A stretch of DNA of 47,596 bases from Woeseiaceae bacterium. GTDB lineage: Bacteria; Pseudomonadota; Gammaproteobacteria; Steroidobacterales; Woeseiaceae. The position numbers were made by a program, and so were the translations under genes. Numbering within the stretch: the first letter of the stretch is position 1; each line of letters begins with the position of its first letter. Positions 17,312-26,156 of the stretch are shown piece after piece. The stretch covers positions 1 through 47,596 of the forward strand of contig JANQPG010000015.1 of the NCBI GenBank assembly GCA_028289545.1, in the 5' to 3' direction. The notes beneath the pieces are model-generated. The model was not told the DNA's origin and ran no database searches. It saw only the letters and a list, made by a program, of their open reading frames with translations.

Positions 17312-18302
17312 GCGCGCTTTGAAGCGTATCGAAGCGACGGCCGAAGCCGCCCGGCGCGCTCACGAGCGCCTGGAAGGCTACGTTGTGCGCACACCCGTGA
17401 AAGCGTATGCGCCGCTCAGCGATGCGCTCGATGCCGAGGTGATGCTGAAGCTCGAAAACCTTCAGCACACCGGCTCTTTCAAGATGCGCGGTGCGCTCAA
17501 CCGGCTCATGACGCTCGAGCCCGCGGTGCGCGAACGCGGCGTCGTCGTGGCGTCGAGCGGCAATCACGGCGCCGCCTGCGCCCGCGCCATGCAAGATCTC
17601 GGCGTCGAGGGCACGATAGTCGTGCCGGAGAACGTGTCGCCCGCAAAGCTCGACGTCATCCGCGCGGCCGGCGCCGACGTCCGCCTCAAAGGCGCCGACG
17701 GTTTCGAGTCCGAGCGTTACGCGAGAGAGCTGGCCGTCAGCCGCGAACAGTTTTATCTGTCGCCCTACAACGATCCCGAAGTGGTTGCCGGTCAGGGCAG
17801 CATTGGCGTGGAGCTGCTGGAGCAGCTGCCCGGCATTGACGTTGCGATCATTGCGGTGGGCGGCGGCGGCCTCCTGGCGGGCACCGCCAGTGTCCTTAAG
17901 ACAGCAAATCCCGCAATCCGGATCATTGCGGCACAGCCGGAAGCGTCGCCGGTCATGGCACGCTCCGTCGAGGCAGGCGCCATCGTGACCGTGGCCGAGA
18001 CGCCGACCTTGTCCGACGGCACCGCCGGCGGCATCGAGGCGGGCGCCATCACGCTCGACCTTGTGACGGCACTTGCGGACCGTTTTGTGCTGGTGTCGGA
18101 ATACGCCATTGCTGCCGCAATGGCGCAATTTGCGGAGACTGAAGCCAGTTTCATCGAGGGTGCCGCCGCCGTGCCTTTAGCCGCGGCGCTGGAGCTTGCC
18201 GACGAACTCGAGGGACAGCGCGTGATGGCGTTGATCTGCGGCGGCAACGTTGCGGCCGACACGATGGAGACGGCGCTCGCGATGGCCGGCGTCACGCCGT
18301 AG
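17295..18302 (+). CDS. PLP-dependent threonine/serine dehydratase family protein
   Basis: This is a protein of about 335 residues of fold-type II. The Schiff-base Lys sits in TGSFKMRGALN (Lys about 63), the cofactor-phosphate loop is SSGNHGAACA, and the Gly-rich GGGGLLAG is present. There is no C-terminal ACT regulatory domain, so it resembles catabolic threonine dehydratases, serine racemase or ectoine-utilisation EutB rather than biosynthetic IlvA. Reaction: deamination of L-Thr or L-Ser to the 2-oxo acid, or racemisation; which one cannot be told. No ATG fits. GTG 17295 overlaps the peptidase end by 17 bases, and TTG 17319 is the alternative. Confidence 0.88.
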   Translation: MPPLSERALKRIEATAEAARRAHERLEGYVVRTPVKAYAPLSDALDAEVMLKLENLQHTGSFKMRGALNRLMTLEPAVRERGVVVASSGNHGAACARAMQDLGVEGTIVVPENVSPAKLDVIRAAGADVRLKGADGFESERYARELAVSREQFYLSPYNDPEVVAGQGSIGVELLEQLPGIDVAIIAVGGGGLLAGTASVLKTANPAIRIIAAQPEASPVMARSVEAGAIVTVAETPTLSDGTAGGIEAGAITLDLVTALADRFVLVSEYAIAAAMAQFAETEASFIEGAAAVPLAAALELADELEGQRVMALICGGNVAADTMETALAMAGVTP

Positions 18303-18374
18303 CCTGGCGATCGCGGAACCCATACTGACGGACACAATCGTATACTCCGTTGCAGGAACATCCGGAGCCGGATC

Positions 18375-19784
18375 ATGGCCAGGCATACCGCCGTCTTGAA
18401 CCTCGCCGCCGCAATTACGGCCAGAGCCTTAGCCGCAAAGCGAACGGCCAGCGTGCTGCTGTCGCTTGTCGTTCTGACGCCGGCCGCAACCCCGGCGTTC
18501 GCCGACACGGCCATCGTCAACGTCAACGTCATACCGATGACGGAAGAGGTGGTGCAGAGCGCTCAGACCGTCCTCGTGGCCGGGGGCCGTATCGAAGCGA
18601 TTGGCCCTGTCGACGAGTTGCCGGTTCCGGAAACGTATACGCTCGTGGACGGCACCGACCGCTACCTGATACCCGGGCTTGGCGAGATGCACGCACACGT
18701 GCCGCCCGCCGGCTCCGGGAGCCTGGACCGAATCCTGGCCCTGTTTGCGGTCAACGGCGTGACGACAATTCGCGGCATGCTGGGTCACCCTTCTCATCTC
18801 GAGTTGCGCGGCGAACTCGACAGCGGTCAGCGTTTTGGTCCGCGGCTCGTCACCTCCGGCCCGTCGTTGAACGGCAATTCCGTTACAGGCGCGGCCGACG
18901 GCCGCCGCCAGGTTGAAGCTCAGCATGCCGCAGGCTATGACTTCATCAAGATTCACCCGGGGCTCGAGGCGCGCGAGTTTGCCGCAATCGCCGAGACGGC
19001 CAACGCGCTCGGCATGCCGTTTGTTGGACACGTGCCGGTATCCGTTGGGGTGCGCGGCGCGCTGTCGGCAGGGATTGCAAGCATCGAGCACCTCGACGGC
19101 TACATGGCGGCTATGTTGCCGAAACACGCTGACGGCGCCGGCGGCTACGGCGGTTTCTTCGGCGTCTTGCTGGCCGATAACGTGGATATCGGCCAGCTGG
19201 AAGCCCTGGTTGCCGATACCGAAGCGGCCGGCACGTGGAACGTACCGACGCAAACGCTGATCGAGCAGCTCATCGATGCGACGCCCGTCGCCGATCTGAC
19301 GACGCGCACCGAAATGGCCTGCATGCCGCCCGCCACCGTCCGTGCGTGGGCCGACGCAAAGACCCAGATGCAAGCCGAGCGCGATCTGCATGCCGAGCTG
19401 GCTGCGCGCGCTATTGCGATCCGCCGCCAGCTAATCCGCGAACTGCACGCCCGCGGTAACCGGCTGTTGCTGGGTTCCGACGCGCCGCAGGTCTTCAACG
19501 TGCCTGGGTTTTCCGCGCATCGTGAGCTGGAACTGTATGTTGCCGCAGGGCTTACGCCCTACGAAGCGCTGGCCACCGGCACCCGCGACGTCGCCCGCTT
19601 TCTGGGTCTGGAAACGGGTCGGATCGAAGTCGGGCAGCTGGCCGACCTGGTGCTCCTGGACGAAAATCCGCTCGAAGACATCCGCAATCTCACGCGCGTG
19701 CACGGGGTCATGCTCGGTGGCCGCTGGCACTCCAAGCGCGTGCTTTTGCAAAAGCTCGACGAGCTGTGCAGCGGGCAGGAATGA
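18375..19784 (+). CDS. Exported amidohydrolase-family metallohydrolase
   Basis: This is a 469-residue protein with a long signal peptide (basic start, then VLLSLVVLTPAATPAFAD). The amidohydrolase barrel shows the metal-ligand order HAH (near residue 106), a Lys in DFIKIHPG (bridging carbamate candidate), His in FVGHVPV and IEHLDG, and the late Asp in LLGSDAPQ. The end DLVLLDENPLEDI is typical of imidazolonepropionase/prolidase-like secreted members. Substrate (amide, dipeptide or lactone) is not deducible. GGAG is 8 bases before the ATG. It appears monocistronic. Confidence 0.88.
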   Translation: MARHTAVLNLAAAITARALAAKRTASVLLSLVVLTPAATPAFADTAIVNVNVIPMTEEVVQSAQTVLVAGGRIEAIGPVDELPVPETYTLVDGTDRYLIPGLGEMHAHVPPAGSGSLDRILALFAVNGVTTIRGMLGHPSHLELRGELDSGQRFGPRLVTSGPSLNGNSVTGAADGRRQVEAQHAAGYDFIKIHPGLEAREFAAIAETANALGMPFVGHVPVSVGVRGALSAGIASIEHLDGYMAAMLPKHADGAGGYGGFFGVLLADNVDIGQLEALVADTEAAGTWNVPTQTLIEQLIDATPVADLTTRTEMACMPPATVRAWADAKTQMQAERDLHAELAARAIAIRRQLIRELHARGNRLLLGSDAPQVFNVPGFSAHRELELYVAAGLTPYEALATGTRDVARFLGLETGRIEVGQLADLVLLDENPLEDIRNLTRVHGVMLGGRWHSKRVLLQKLDELCSGQE

Positions 19785-19854
19785 CCTGCGCAACCAATCG
19801 CGGCCGGGCGGTATCTAATCCCTAAAGCTCAAGTTCCAAATGAGGGAGATGCGA

Positions 19855-20589
19855 ATGTACCAGCGCTTGTTGACGGCCGTGCTTGCCGTCGCTTTGACAG
19901 CCGTATTGATGATTCCCGTGAAAGCGGAGTCGGGTGACGTTGCTTACAGCGAGCAGCGGGAACTCTCCGTCGGCACCGACGGTGTGAGCGCGCTGCGCAT
20001 AGATGCCGGTGCCGGGCGCCTCGAAGTGCGCGGTGTCGAGGGCGGCACAGAGATCACGGTCATGGCGGACGTGCTTGTCTACGACACCAGCGAAAAACGC
20101 GCCATGGAGTACGTGGCGGAGGATCTGAAGCTGTCGCTCGAACGTGCCCGCGGCGCCGCGGTTCTGTTGTCGGGCTTCGACGGAGGAATAGGTTTCGGCG
20201 GATCCGGCGTTGTGCACCTCGTGGTCCAGGTGCCGAGGGGCCTCGAACTCGAGATTGACAAAGGCTCCGGCTCCACGGTTATCGAGGGCACGGCGTCGAA
20301 TATCCGTATCGACGACGGTTCGGGCTCCCTCAAGATTCGGGACTCGGGCGCGCTGCACGTCGACGACGGCTCCGGCTCACTCAGTATTAGCGACGCGGCA
20401 GGCGACGTCTATATCGACGACGGCTCCGGCAGCATCCGTGTGGACAACGTCGCCGGTAGCGTAACGGTCGATGACGGATCCGGTTCGATTACCGTACGCG
20501 ATATCCAGGGCGACTTCATGGTCGTGGACGACGGCTCGGGCAGCGTCAACTACAGCAACGTCACAGGTACCGTCGACATCGACGACTGA
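19855..20589 (+). CDS. Exported DUF4097/adhesin-like protein with 18-residue DDGSGS repeats
   Basis: This is a protein of about 244 residues. The signal peptide (LLTAVLAVALTAVLMIPVKA) is followed by a beta-rich domain that treats residues 30-150 much like DUF4097 putative adhesins (LRIDAGAGRLEVRGVEG). The C-terminal half is tandem: IDKGSGS, IDDGSGS, VDDGSGS, IDDGSGS, VDDGSGS, VDDGSGS, at 18-19 residue spacing, and the chain ends just as another IDD begins. This predicts a beta-solenoid with an Asp/Gly/Ser turn stacked on one edge, possibly metal binding. I chose ATG 19855 with GGGAG six bases upstream; ATG 19840 is possible. Function unknown. Confidence 0.85.
   Translation: MYQRLLTAVLAVALTAVLMIPVKAESGDVAYSEQRELSVGTDGVSALRIDAGAGRLEVRGVEGGTEITVMADVLVYDTSEKRAMEYVAEDLKLSLERARGAAVLLSGFDGGIGFGGSGVVHLVVQVPRGLELEIDKGSGSTVIEGTASNIRIDDGSGSLKIRDSGALHVDDGSGSLSISDAAGDVYIDDGSGSIRVDNVAGSVTVDDGSGSITVRDIQGDFMVVDDGSGSVNYSNVTGTVDIDD
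20310..20589 (+). repeat. Tandem 54-57-bp coding repeats (DDGSGS units)
   Basis: Near-repeats centred on GACGACGGCTCCGGC (with GGTTCG, GGATCC variants) recur every 54 or 57 bases inside the gene at 19855. The third codon positions vary while the protein motif is kept, so the repeats are old and under protein-level selection rather than recent slippage. Confidence 0.8.
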
Positions 20590-20632
20590 CGCCGGCTTCG
20601 TCCACATCGAAGCCTGCTAAAATGCTCCTTTT

Positions 20633-20656
20633 CGGGCAGCCGCGCGGCGCTGCCCG
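20633..20656 (+). other. Hairpin in the leader of the dienelactone-hydrolase-like gene
   Basis: CGGGCAGC (20633-20640), an 8-base loop and GCTGCCCG (20649-20656) form a perfect 8-bp stem, ending 14 bases before the ATG and just before the GGGAG ribosome site. A TAAAAT at 20618-20623 is a possible -10. It could be a terminator of the upstream gene without T-run or a translation-modulating leader. Confidence 0.4.
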
Positions 20657-20670
20657 AGCGGGAGCCTGGT

Positions 20671-21555
20671 ATGACGAAAAAAGCGGGACTCGATCCCGAA
20701 ATCATGGCGCTGTACGACCGTTACGTGCACGGCGGGCTGTCACGGCGCCAGTTTCTGGAGCGTGTGGCAAAGTTTACGGCCACCGGTGTTTCCGCTGCGG
20801 CCGTGCTGTCAAGCCTGACTCCCGACTATGCGTTTGCGTCCCAGGTCGATCCCGACGACAAGAGCATTACCACCGACTACAAGAAGTACGCATCGCCCAG
20901 GGGCGCGGGCGTCATGCAGGGGTATTTTGCGCGCCCGGCCGTTGTCGACCATAAACTGCCCGGCGTTGTCGTCGTCCACGAAAATCGCGGGCTGAACCCG
21001 TACATCGAAGACGTGACCCGGCGACTCGCCGTGGCGGGCTTCATGGCGTTTGCGCCCGACGCATTGTTTCCTCTGGGCGGCTATCCCGGCAACGACGATG
21101 ACGGACGCAGCCTGCAGAAGCAGCGTGACGGCCGCGAGATGATCGAGGACTTCTCGGCAGCCGTCGATTATCTGCAGCGCCACCCGGACTGCACCGGAAA
21201 GGTGGGTATCACCGGCTTCTGCTTCGGCGGCGCCGTGGTGATGCGGCTGGCCGTCGAACGGGACGATCTCGGCGCCGGCGTAGCGTTCTACGGCCTGCAT
21301 CCCGATGCGGAGGACGCCGCCAGCGTAACCGCGCCGCTGATGATTCATCATGCTGAAGACGACGACCGGGTCAACGCAGGCTGGGGCGACTTCGCTCGCG
21401 GACTCGACGCCGCCGGCAAACGCTACCGGCAATACAGCTACCCCGAAACGCGGCACGGTTTCCACAACGACACGACGCCTCGCTACGACGAAGCGGCGGC
21501 GGCGCTCGCGTGGCAACGCACGGTCGAGTTTTTCGCCGAGCACCTGGAGCTCTGA
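20671..21555 (+). CDS. Dienelactone hydrolase family protein, probably exported (YghX-like)
   Basis: This is a 294-residue protein. The N-terminus SRRQFLERVAKFTATG with a following hydrophobic stretch resembles a twin-arginine signal, though it starts about 25 residues in. The alpha/beta-hydrolase core has HENRGL (catalytic Glu), GFCFGG with nucleophile Cys near residue 184, an Asp in HHAEDDDRV and the His in ETRHGFHND, so the Cys-Asp-His set is intact. GGGAG precedes the ATG by 6 bases. The following GTG abuts its stop (TGAGTG), so it heads a three-gene operon with the TPR and TonB-domain genes. Substrate unknown. Confidence 0.88.
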   Translation: MTKKAGLDPEIMALYDRYVHGGLSRRQFLERVAKFTATGVSAAAVLSSLTPDYAFASQVDPDDKSITTDYKKYASPRGAGVMQGYFARPAVVDHKLPGVVVVHENRGLNPYIEDVTRRLAVAGFMAFAPDALFPLGGYPGNDDDGRSLQKQRDGREMIEDFSAAVDYLQRHPDCTGKVGITGFCFGGAVVMRLAVERDDLGAGVAFYGLHPDAEDAASVTAPLMIHHAEDDDRVNAGWGDFARGLDAAGKRYRQYSYPETRHGFHNDTTPRYDEAAAALAWQRTVEFFAEHLEL

Positions 21556-22101
21556 GTGACCGGCCGGCTGTTCGCCGCGGTTTGCATGCTGCTCGCGACG
21601 TCGGCGGCGCTTTCCTCGGAGACGCCGCGAACCGTTATTGGCCCGACCAACGTCGACCTGGCGGACGGCGCCGCGGCGCTGCTTGCGGGCGACGCCGAGG
21701 AAGGCGTTCGGTTGACGCTTCGAGGCCTGAACGGCGCCGCCAGCGAACGCGACCGGCACGCCGCCTGGTCGAATCTCTGCGCGGGTTATCTCATGCTCGG
21801 TAAGCCCGATGACGCGCTGGTCTACTGCAACCGCGCCATCGACGCGGATACCGACAACTGGCGCGCATTCAGCAACCGGGCCATCCTGCATATTCAGGCT
21901 GCGCGCTACGAAGACGCTCGCGCGGACATTCGTCGCGCAGAGGCCATCAGCCCGCGGGCGAGAAAACTCGGCGAGGTCAAACGCATGCTTCTCGACAAGA
22001 CGGACCCGGTGGTGCCGTCGATCAGCGTCGACGACGGTCGCGGCCGACTGCTCACCGAAGATCCGCCCGCTGAAAACTCTCCTGCTGAAGATTTGCAATG
22101 A
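21556..22101 (+). CDS. Exported TPR-repeat protein
   Basis: This is a 181-residue protein with signal peptide (LFAAVCMLLATSAALSSE). About three tetratricopeptide-like units follow: DGAAALLAGDAEEGVRLTLR, then AWSNLCAGYLMLGKPDDAL and AFSNRAILHIQAARYEDA. The GTG start directly follows the upstream stop. The end overlaps the next gene as ATGA. TPRs mediate protein contacts, and its likely partner is the TonB-domain protein translated from the same message. The tail is acidic and disordered (ENSPAEDLQ). Confidence 0.85.
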   Translation: MTGRLFAAVCMLLATSAALSSETPRTVIGPTNVDLADGAAALLAGDAEEGVRLTLRGLNGAASERDRHAAWSNLCAGYLMLGKPDDALVYCNRAIDADTDNWRAFSNRAILHIQAARYEDARADIRRAEAISPRARKLGEVKRMLLDKTDPVVPSISVDDGRGRLLTEDPPAENSPAEDLQ

Positions 22102-22469
22102 ATCGACGCGGGCTGTGTTGTGGTCTGCTGCTGATCCTGTCCGTAGCCTCGGCCAATGATGACGCCGTGACGTTTGTCGATCAGAATCTAAAACGCACCC
22201 CGGTCAACACGGTGTTTCCCGAATACCCGAAAAAGGCCTGGCGCGATCGTGTGGAGGGTGACGTTGTGGTGTGCTTCCATATTGACCGTGCCGGCAAACC
22301 CGTTGGTGTCCGGGTGCGGCAGAGTTCGCACCGGCTGTTCGAGCGTCCCGCCGTTCGCGCCGTTCGACAGTCGCGCTACCTGCCGCTGGCCGCCGACGAG
22401 GAGCCGTCTCCCGTAAAGTCCTGCCGAACGTTCCGGTTTCGTCTCGAACCCGCCGACCGCTCAGGTTGA
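22098..22469 (+). CDS. Small exported TonB C-terminal-domain protein
   Basis: This is a 123-residue protein. The signal peptide is short (LCCGLLLILSVASA). Almost all of the rest is a TonB CTD: FPEYPKKAWRDRVEGDVVV, then FHIDRAGKPVGVRV and a C-terminal RSRYLPL-like strand. It lacks the transmembrane anchor and Pro-rich spacer of a true TonB, so it cannot itself couple to ExbB/ExbD as TonB does. Two Cys (in VCFHID and KSCRTF) could form a disulfide. It overlaps the TPR gene by 4 bases and the convergent aldolase gene by 9. Confidence 0.85.
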   Translation: MNRRGLCCGLLLILSVASANDDAVTFVDQNLKRTPVNTVFPEYPKKAWRDRVEGDVVVCFHIDRAGKPVGVRVRQSSHRLFERPAVRAVRQSRYLPLAADEEPSPVKSCRTFRFRLEPADRSG

Positions 22470-23063
22470 CAGCGCCAGCACGCGCTTCGCGGCCTCCTCG
22501 AGCGATTCGCCAATGCTGACGATACCTTCCTCATGCCCCGCCATGACGGCCAGCCCCTCGTCACGGAAGCGGCCGTCGCGCCACAGGCGCTCGAATTCGT
22601 AAGCCATTTGTGGCGTGCCGTAGGCGACGTTACTGTCGGTTGTCGGCAGCCGTCCCTTGAACGCCTCCCACAAGCGCTGGCTGTGTACGTGCACGACGGC
22701 GGCGATGTTCCCGGACAGCGCATAGAGGGCAGCATGCGTCAGCGCCTCGGAAGAAGCCTGGATCGGACCGCGGGACCAAACGCGATTGGCGTCGATGTCG
22801 ACATGCTCGACGAGCGCGTAGTGCAGGGCACTCGTCCGTGCAACGTGTCCGGTTTGTGTACCCGATATGACAAACTCTCCGGGGCGCGCGGCGCGCACAC
22901 TAATGTTGCCGTAGCCGATCCCCAGATCGTCGTAGTGGCCGATCAGGCCGGCTGCATAAAGCGGCTGACGCCAGCGCTCGAGTTCGGCTACGCGCGCGGC
23001 GTCCGGTGGCGGCCCTTCGGTGAAGTGCGCCTCGTACTTGATATAGCCTTCATCGATGCTCAC
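22461..23063 (-). CDS. Class II aldolase/adducin family protein (Ald2/MtnB-like)
   Basis: This is a 200-residue protein. The phosphate-binding GNISVR, a catalytic acid region ASSEALTHAAL, the metal-binding HVHS near residue 125 and a third His in GHEEG match the zinc-dependent class II aldolase/adducin fold. MtnB (methylthioribulose-1-P dehydratase) and the Ald2 aldolase of the DHAP shunt share this fold and both act right after MtnA, whose gene is immediately upstream. The start is GTG, overlapping the mtnA stop as GTGA. In MTA or 5'-deoxyadenosine salvage it would cleave or dehydrate the 5-deoxy/methylthio-ribulose 1-phosphate. Which of the two cannot be told from sequence by eye. Confidence 0.85.
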   Translation of the reverse strand: MSIDEGYIKYEAHFTEGPPPDAARVAELERWRQPLYAAGLIGHYDDLGIGYGNISVRAARPGEFVISGTQTGHVARTSALHYALVEHVDIDANRVWSRGPIQASSEALTHAALYALSGNIAAVVHVHSQRLWEAFKGRLPTTDSNVAYGTPQMAYEFERLWRDGRFRDEGLAVMAGHEEGIVSIGESLEEAAKRVLALST

Positions 23064-24181
23064 CGCTCCGCCTGTTCGGGGAACAGCCCTCTCAGTCCTG
23101 CCGTGCTGGCCTCGCAGAGGCCGCGCTCCGTAATCAACCCGGTGACGTAGCGAGCGGGCGTTACGTCGAAGGCGTAGTTCGCGGCAGGCGTACCTTCGCC
23201 CGTGGTTGTGACCGTTGTCCGGTGGCCCCCGCTGACGCCATAGACGTCGGTGACTTCGGCCGGATTCCGTTCTTCGATGGGAATGTCGCGAACGCCGTCG
23301 TCAATGGTCCAGTCGATACTCGTCGAAGGCAGCGCTACGTAAAACGGTACGTTGTTGTCGGCCGCCGCGAGAGCTTTGAGGTAGGTGCCTATCTTGTTGG
23401 CTACGTCGCCGCTGCGAGCGGTCCTGTCGGTCCCCGTGATGACGAGATCGACCATGCCGTGCTGCATGATATGGCCGCCGGCATTGTCGACGATCAGCGT
23501 GTGCGGAACGCCATTATGAGCCAGCTCGTAGGCCGTCAGCTGAGATCCCTGGTTGCGCGGCCGCGTTTCGTCCACCCACACGTGAACGGGAATACCCTCC
23601 TCGTGGGCAAGATACACAGGCGCGGTTGCGGTGCCGTAGTTCAGCGTTGCCAGCGCGCCGGCGTTGCAGTGGGTGAGCACGTTGACCGGCCCGCTCTGGT
23701 TGGCGGCACGCTTTTTTTCGGCAAGCTGGCGAATGATCTCGAGCCCGTGGCGACCTATTCCCAGGCTGATATCGACGTCTTCGTCACAGATGTTTTCGGC
23801 CTCATCAGCCAGCGCCGCCGCGAGCGCTTCGCCGTCGAGCGCGCCGGCGGCCGCCTGCATGCGCTCGACGGCCCATCGCAGGTTGACTGCCGTCGGACGC
23901 GATTCCGCCAGAGCGGGAGCCGCGCGCTCGAACTCCCTGCGCCCGCCGGCTGCGGCGGCGAGGTGCAGGCTCCAGGCGGCCGTTGCGCCGATCAGCGGTG
24001 CGCCGCGCACCAGCATGTCGGCAATGGCCCGCTCGCCGTCCCGCCAGGTTTCGAGTTCGACGACGGTGTAGTCGTGCGGGAGTTTGCGCTGGTCGATAAT
24101 CAGTATCCGTCCGTCCGGATCGGCCCAGATGGTCCGGAATCCGTCGCGGCAGGCCAGCATGTTTGCCTGTCTGTCAGTCAC
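23060..24181 (-). CDS. mtnA: S-methyl-5-thioribose-1-phosphate isomerase
   Basis: This is a 373-residue protein of the eIF2B-alpha/MtnA family. [23 protein letters not shown] (catalytic Cys about 171), TRPRNQG, and GTDR (catalytic Asp about 250, usually GADR) followed by VANKIGTY are all in place. It converts the aldose methylthioribose-1-P (or 5-deoxyribose-1-P) to the ketose. It is the middle gene of folD-mtnA-aldolase. Start is GTG 24181, overlapping the folD stop by 8 bases. ATG 24160 is the alternative and neither has a clear ribosome site, as expected for coupled translation. No mtnP, mtnK, mtnC or mtnD is in the window. Confidence 0.93.
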   Translation of the reverse strand: MTDRQANMLACRDGFRTIWADPDGRILIIDQRKLPHDYTVVELETWRDGERAIADMLVRGAPLIGATAAWSLHLAAAAGGRREFERAAPALAESRPTAVNLRWAVERMQAAAGALDGEALAAALADEAENICDEDVDISLGIGRHGLEIIRQLAEKKRAANQSGPVNVLTHCNAGALATLNYGTATAPVYLAHEEGIPVHVWVDETRPRNQGSQLTAYELAHNGVPHTLIVDNAGGHIMQHGMVDLVITGTDRTARSGDVANKIGTYLKALAAADNNVPFYVALPSTSIDWTIDDGVRDIPIEERNPAEVTDVYGVSGGHRTTVTTTGEGTPAANYAFDVTPARYVTGLITERGLCEASTAGLRGLFPEQAER

Positions 24182-25064
24182 CGAGGCCGCTCGCGAGCCG
24201 CGCGGCGCGCAGCGTATTCGCCATGAGCATCGTAATGGTCATCGGCCCCACACCGCCCGGTACCGGCGTCACCGCGCCGGCAACCTCCGCGGCCTCCTCG
24301 TAGTCGACGTCGCCGGTCAGCCTCGAGCGTGTTTCGCCATCCTCTTCGACTTCGATGCGATTGATGCCGACATCGATGACAACTGCGCCGGGTTTCAGCC
24401 ACTCCTTGCCGACCATGTTCGGCCGGCCAACGGCGGCGACGACAATATCGGCTTCGCGCGTAATGGCCGGCAGGTCAGCCGTGCGGCTGTGGGCAATCGT
24501 AACCGTTGCGTTGGCGGCCAGGAGCAGCGCCGCCATGGGCTTGCCGACAATATTCGAGCGGCCGATGACGATCGCCGACTTGCCCGACAAATCGTTACCC
24601 AGCTGCTGTTCGATCATGAGCATGCAGCCCGCCGGCGTGCAGGGCACAAACGCATCGGCGGTATGGCCGGCGGCGAGTTTGCCGACGTTGACGTAGTGAA
24701 AACCGTCGACGTCCTTGGCCGGGTCGATGGCCTGCGTAACGAGGGTTTCATCCAACTGTTTCGGCAGCGGCAGCTGCACGAGGATGCCGTGTATCGACGG
24801 GTCCGCGTTGAGGTCTCCGATGAGCCTGAGCACCGTGTCCTGGCTGACGTCGGCCGGCAGCGCGTGTTTGATCGATTTGAAGCCGCAGTTCTGGGCGGTT
24901 TTCTGCTTGTTGCGGACGTATACCTGGCTCGCGGGGTCTTCGCCCACGATGACGACGGCCAGGCCCGGCGTAATGCCGTGTTCTGTGGCCAGCGCTTCGG
25001 TTTCTGCCGCGATCCGGGCCGTCAAATCACCCGCCATGCGTTTGCCGTCTATCCGTATCGTCAT
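24174..25064 (-). CDS. folD: Bifunctional methylenetetrahydrofolate dehydrogenase/cyclohydrolase
   Basis: This is a 296-residue protein. The catalytic Tyr/Lys motif is YVRNKQK, the substrate motif is [10 protein letters not shown], the Asp is in [10 protein letters not shown], and the NADP site is [11 protein letters not shown] followed by [11 protein letters not shown] near the end. It interconverts 5,10-methylene-THF and 10-formyl-THF in the cytosol. I chose ATG 25064 because conservation starts there; the frame is open well upstream without family features. It is the first gene of the folD-mtnA-aldolase operon, linking one-carbon and methylthio salvage. Divergent from the thiopurine methyltransferase gene. 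Confidence 0.96.
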   Translation of the reverse strand: MTIRIDGKRMAGDLTARIAAETEALATEHGITPGLAVVIVGEDPASQVYVRNKQKTAQNCGFKSIKHALPADVSQDTVLRLIGDLNADPSIHGILVQLPLPKQLDETLVTQAIDPAKDVDGFHYVNVGKLAAGHTADAFVPCTPAGCMLMIEQQLGNDLSGKSAIVIGRSNIVGKPMAALLLAANATVTIAHSRTADLPAITREADIVVAAVGRPNMVGKEWLKPGAVVIDVGINRIEVEEDGETRSRLTGDVDYEEAAEVAGAVTPVPGGVGPMTITMLMANTLRAARLASGLGD

Positions 25065-25090
25065 GCCGTTCCGATCTTGCTCGAGTAGGG

Positions 25091-25112
25091 TGCGGCGCAT
25101 GGTAACGCCGCG
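25091..25112. other. Inverted repeat in the folD/tpm divergent region
   Basis: GCGGCG and CGCCGC pair around an 8-base centre between the two divergent starts. It could be an operator or leader hairpin of folD. No other signal is clear in 25065-25185. Confidence 0.3.
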
Positions 25113-25185
25113 CCGTTCAGCGGTAAACTTGCGTGCTCCGAAGGGCAGTGTAAAGACGGCGGTACAGGACGGTCGTGTTGATGGC

Positions 25186-25845
25186 ATGAACGAACGGGCG
25201 GCAGACAAAACCGCCGATATTGAACCCTGGCTCGAGCGCTGGCGAGTGGGGCGTATCGGCTGGCACGAAGCGGACGGCAACCGGGGCCTGAAACGGCACT
25301 GGCAGGCGGTCGGCCGCAACGTCATTGTGCCTCTGTGCGGTAAGGCGCGGGATCTCTTGTGGCTCGCCGAGCAGGATAATCGCGTCACCGGCGTGGAGTT
25401 ATCGCTGCTCGCCGTCGAGCAGTTTTTTGCGGAATCGGGCCTCGTCTACGAGCTCGACGACTCGGGTTCGCTGCCGGTTTACAGGGCACGTGAACTGCCT
25501 CTGGGTATCGCCTGCGGCGACTACTTTGCGTTTGCGGAAACGGGATTCGACGCACATTTTGATCGCGGTGCGCTTGTTGCCCTGCCGCCGACAGTCAGAA
25601 GTCGCTACGCACGCCACACGCTCGAGCGTCTGGAGGGTGACGCATTGCAGTGTGTCGTTACGGTCGACTACGACGACGAGCGCGCCGACGGTCCGCCGTT
25701 TGTCGTGCCACGCGAGGAGCTCGTGCGCTACTGGCCGCGACTCGAGTTGCGGGATCGCTACGACGATAGTGACGACATGCCGCCGAAGTTTCGCGATGCC
25801 GGCGTCGAGCGGCTTTTCGAATGTATCTGGATGACGTCCTCGTAG
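25186..25845 (+). CDS. tpm: Thiopurine S-methyltransferase
   Basis: This is a 219-residue protein, the usual length for bacterial TPMT. The pattern [18 protein letters not shown] is followed by the SAM site [19 protein letters not shown] and GVELS, then [11 protein letters not shown] and QCVVTVDY. Bacterial members methylate thiopurines and also tellurite/selenite-derived species. ATG 25186 is chosen because the conserved part starts there; the ribosome site is weak. Divergent from folD and probably monocistronic. Confidence 0.93.
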   Translation: MNERAADKTADIEPWLERWRVGRIGWHEADGNRGLKRHWQAVGRNVIVPLCGKARDLLWLAEQDNRVTGVELSLLAVEQFFAESGLVYELDDSGSLPVYRARELPLGIACGDYFAFAETGFDAHFDRGALVALPPTVRSRYARHTLERLEGDALQCVVTVDYDDERADGPPFVVPREELVRYWPRLELRDRYDDSDDMPPKFRDAGVERLFECIWMTSS

Positions 25846-25913
25846 TCGAACGTGTCCCCGTCAGTCAAATGCTCACGGACCAGGGTCGGAACGAGCAATC
25901 CCCTTGCTGTCGC

Positions 25914-26156
25914 TCAAATGCCCATCTTGGACAACGTGTCCGCAATCTCGCGGGCGATTCTCTCGAGCACCGGGTGTTCGGCCGCGAAGCGGGTCTCCAG
26001 CTGTTTTGCGCGTTCGATGGCGCCGGGCGAAGACATCGATTCGATGTCCTCTCCGAGAGCGCCCAGCATTTGCCGCGTCTCTTCGTCGAGATTCCCGGTC
26101 TGCTTGAGCTCGTCGTCGAGCTCCGCCAAAAGTGTCTTGAGTCGTTCGCTGCCCAT
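25914..26156 (-). CDS. DUF4404 family small protein
   Basis: This is an 80-residue, highly charged, almost wholly helical protein (LKTLLAELDDELKQTGNLDEETRQML, shown here in part). It matches the short DUF4404 pattern, with an ending that pairs ERIAREIADTLSKMGI. AGGA precedes the ATG. It has no signal peptide or Cys. It is convergent with the thiopurine methyltransferase gene. Function unknown. Confidence 0.8.
   Translation of the reverse strand: MGSERLKTLLAELDDELKQTGNLDEETRQMLGALGEDIESMSSPGAIERAKQLETRFAAEHPVLERIAREIADTLSKMGI

Noticed and set aside
20809..22098. Minus-strand open frame of 429 codons
   Set aside because: Antisense to the hydrolase and TPR genes, which have clear domains and coupled starts.
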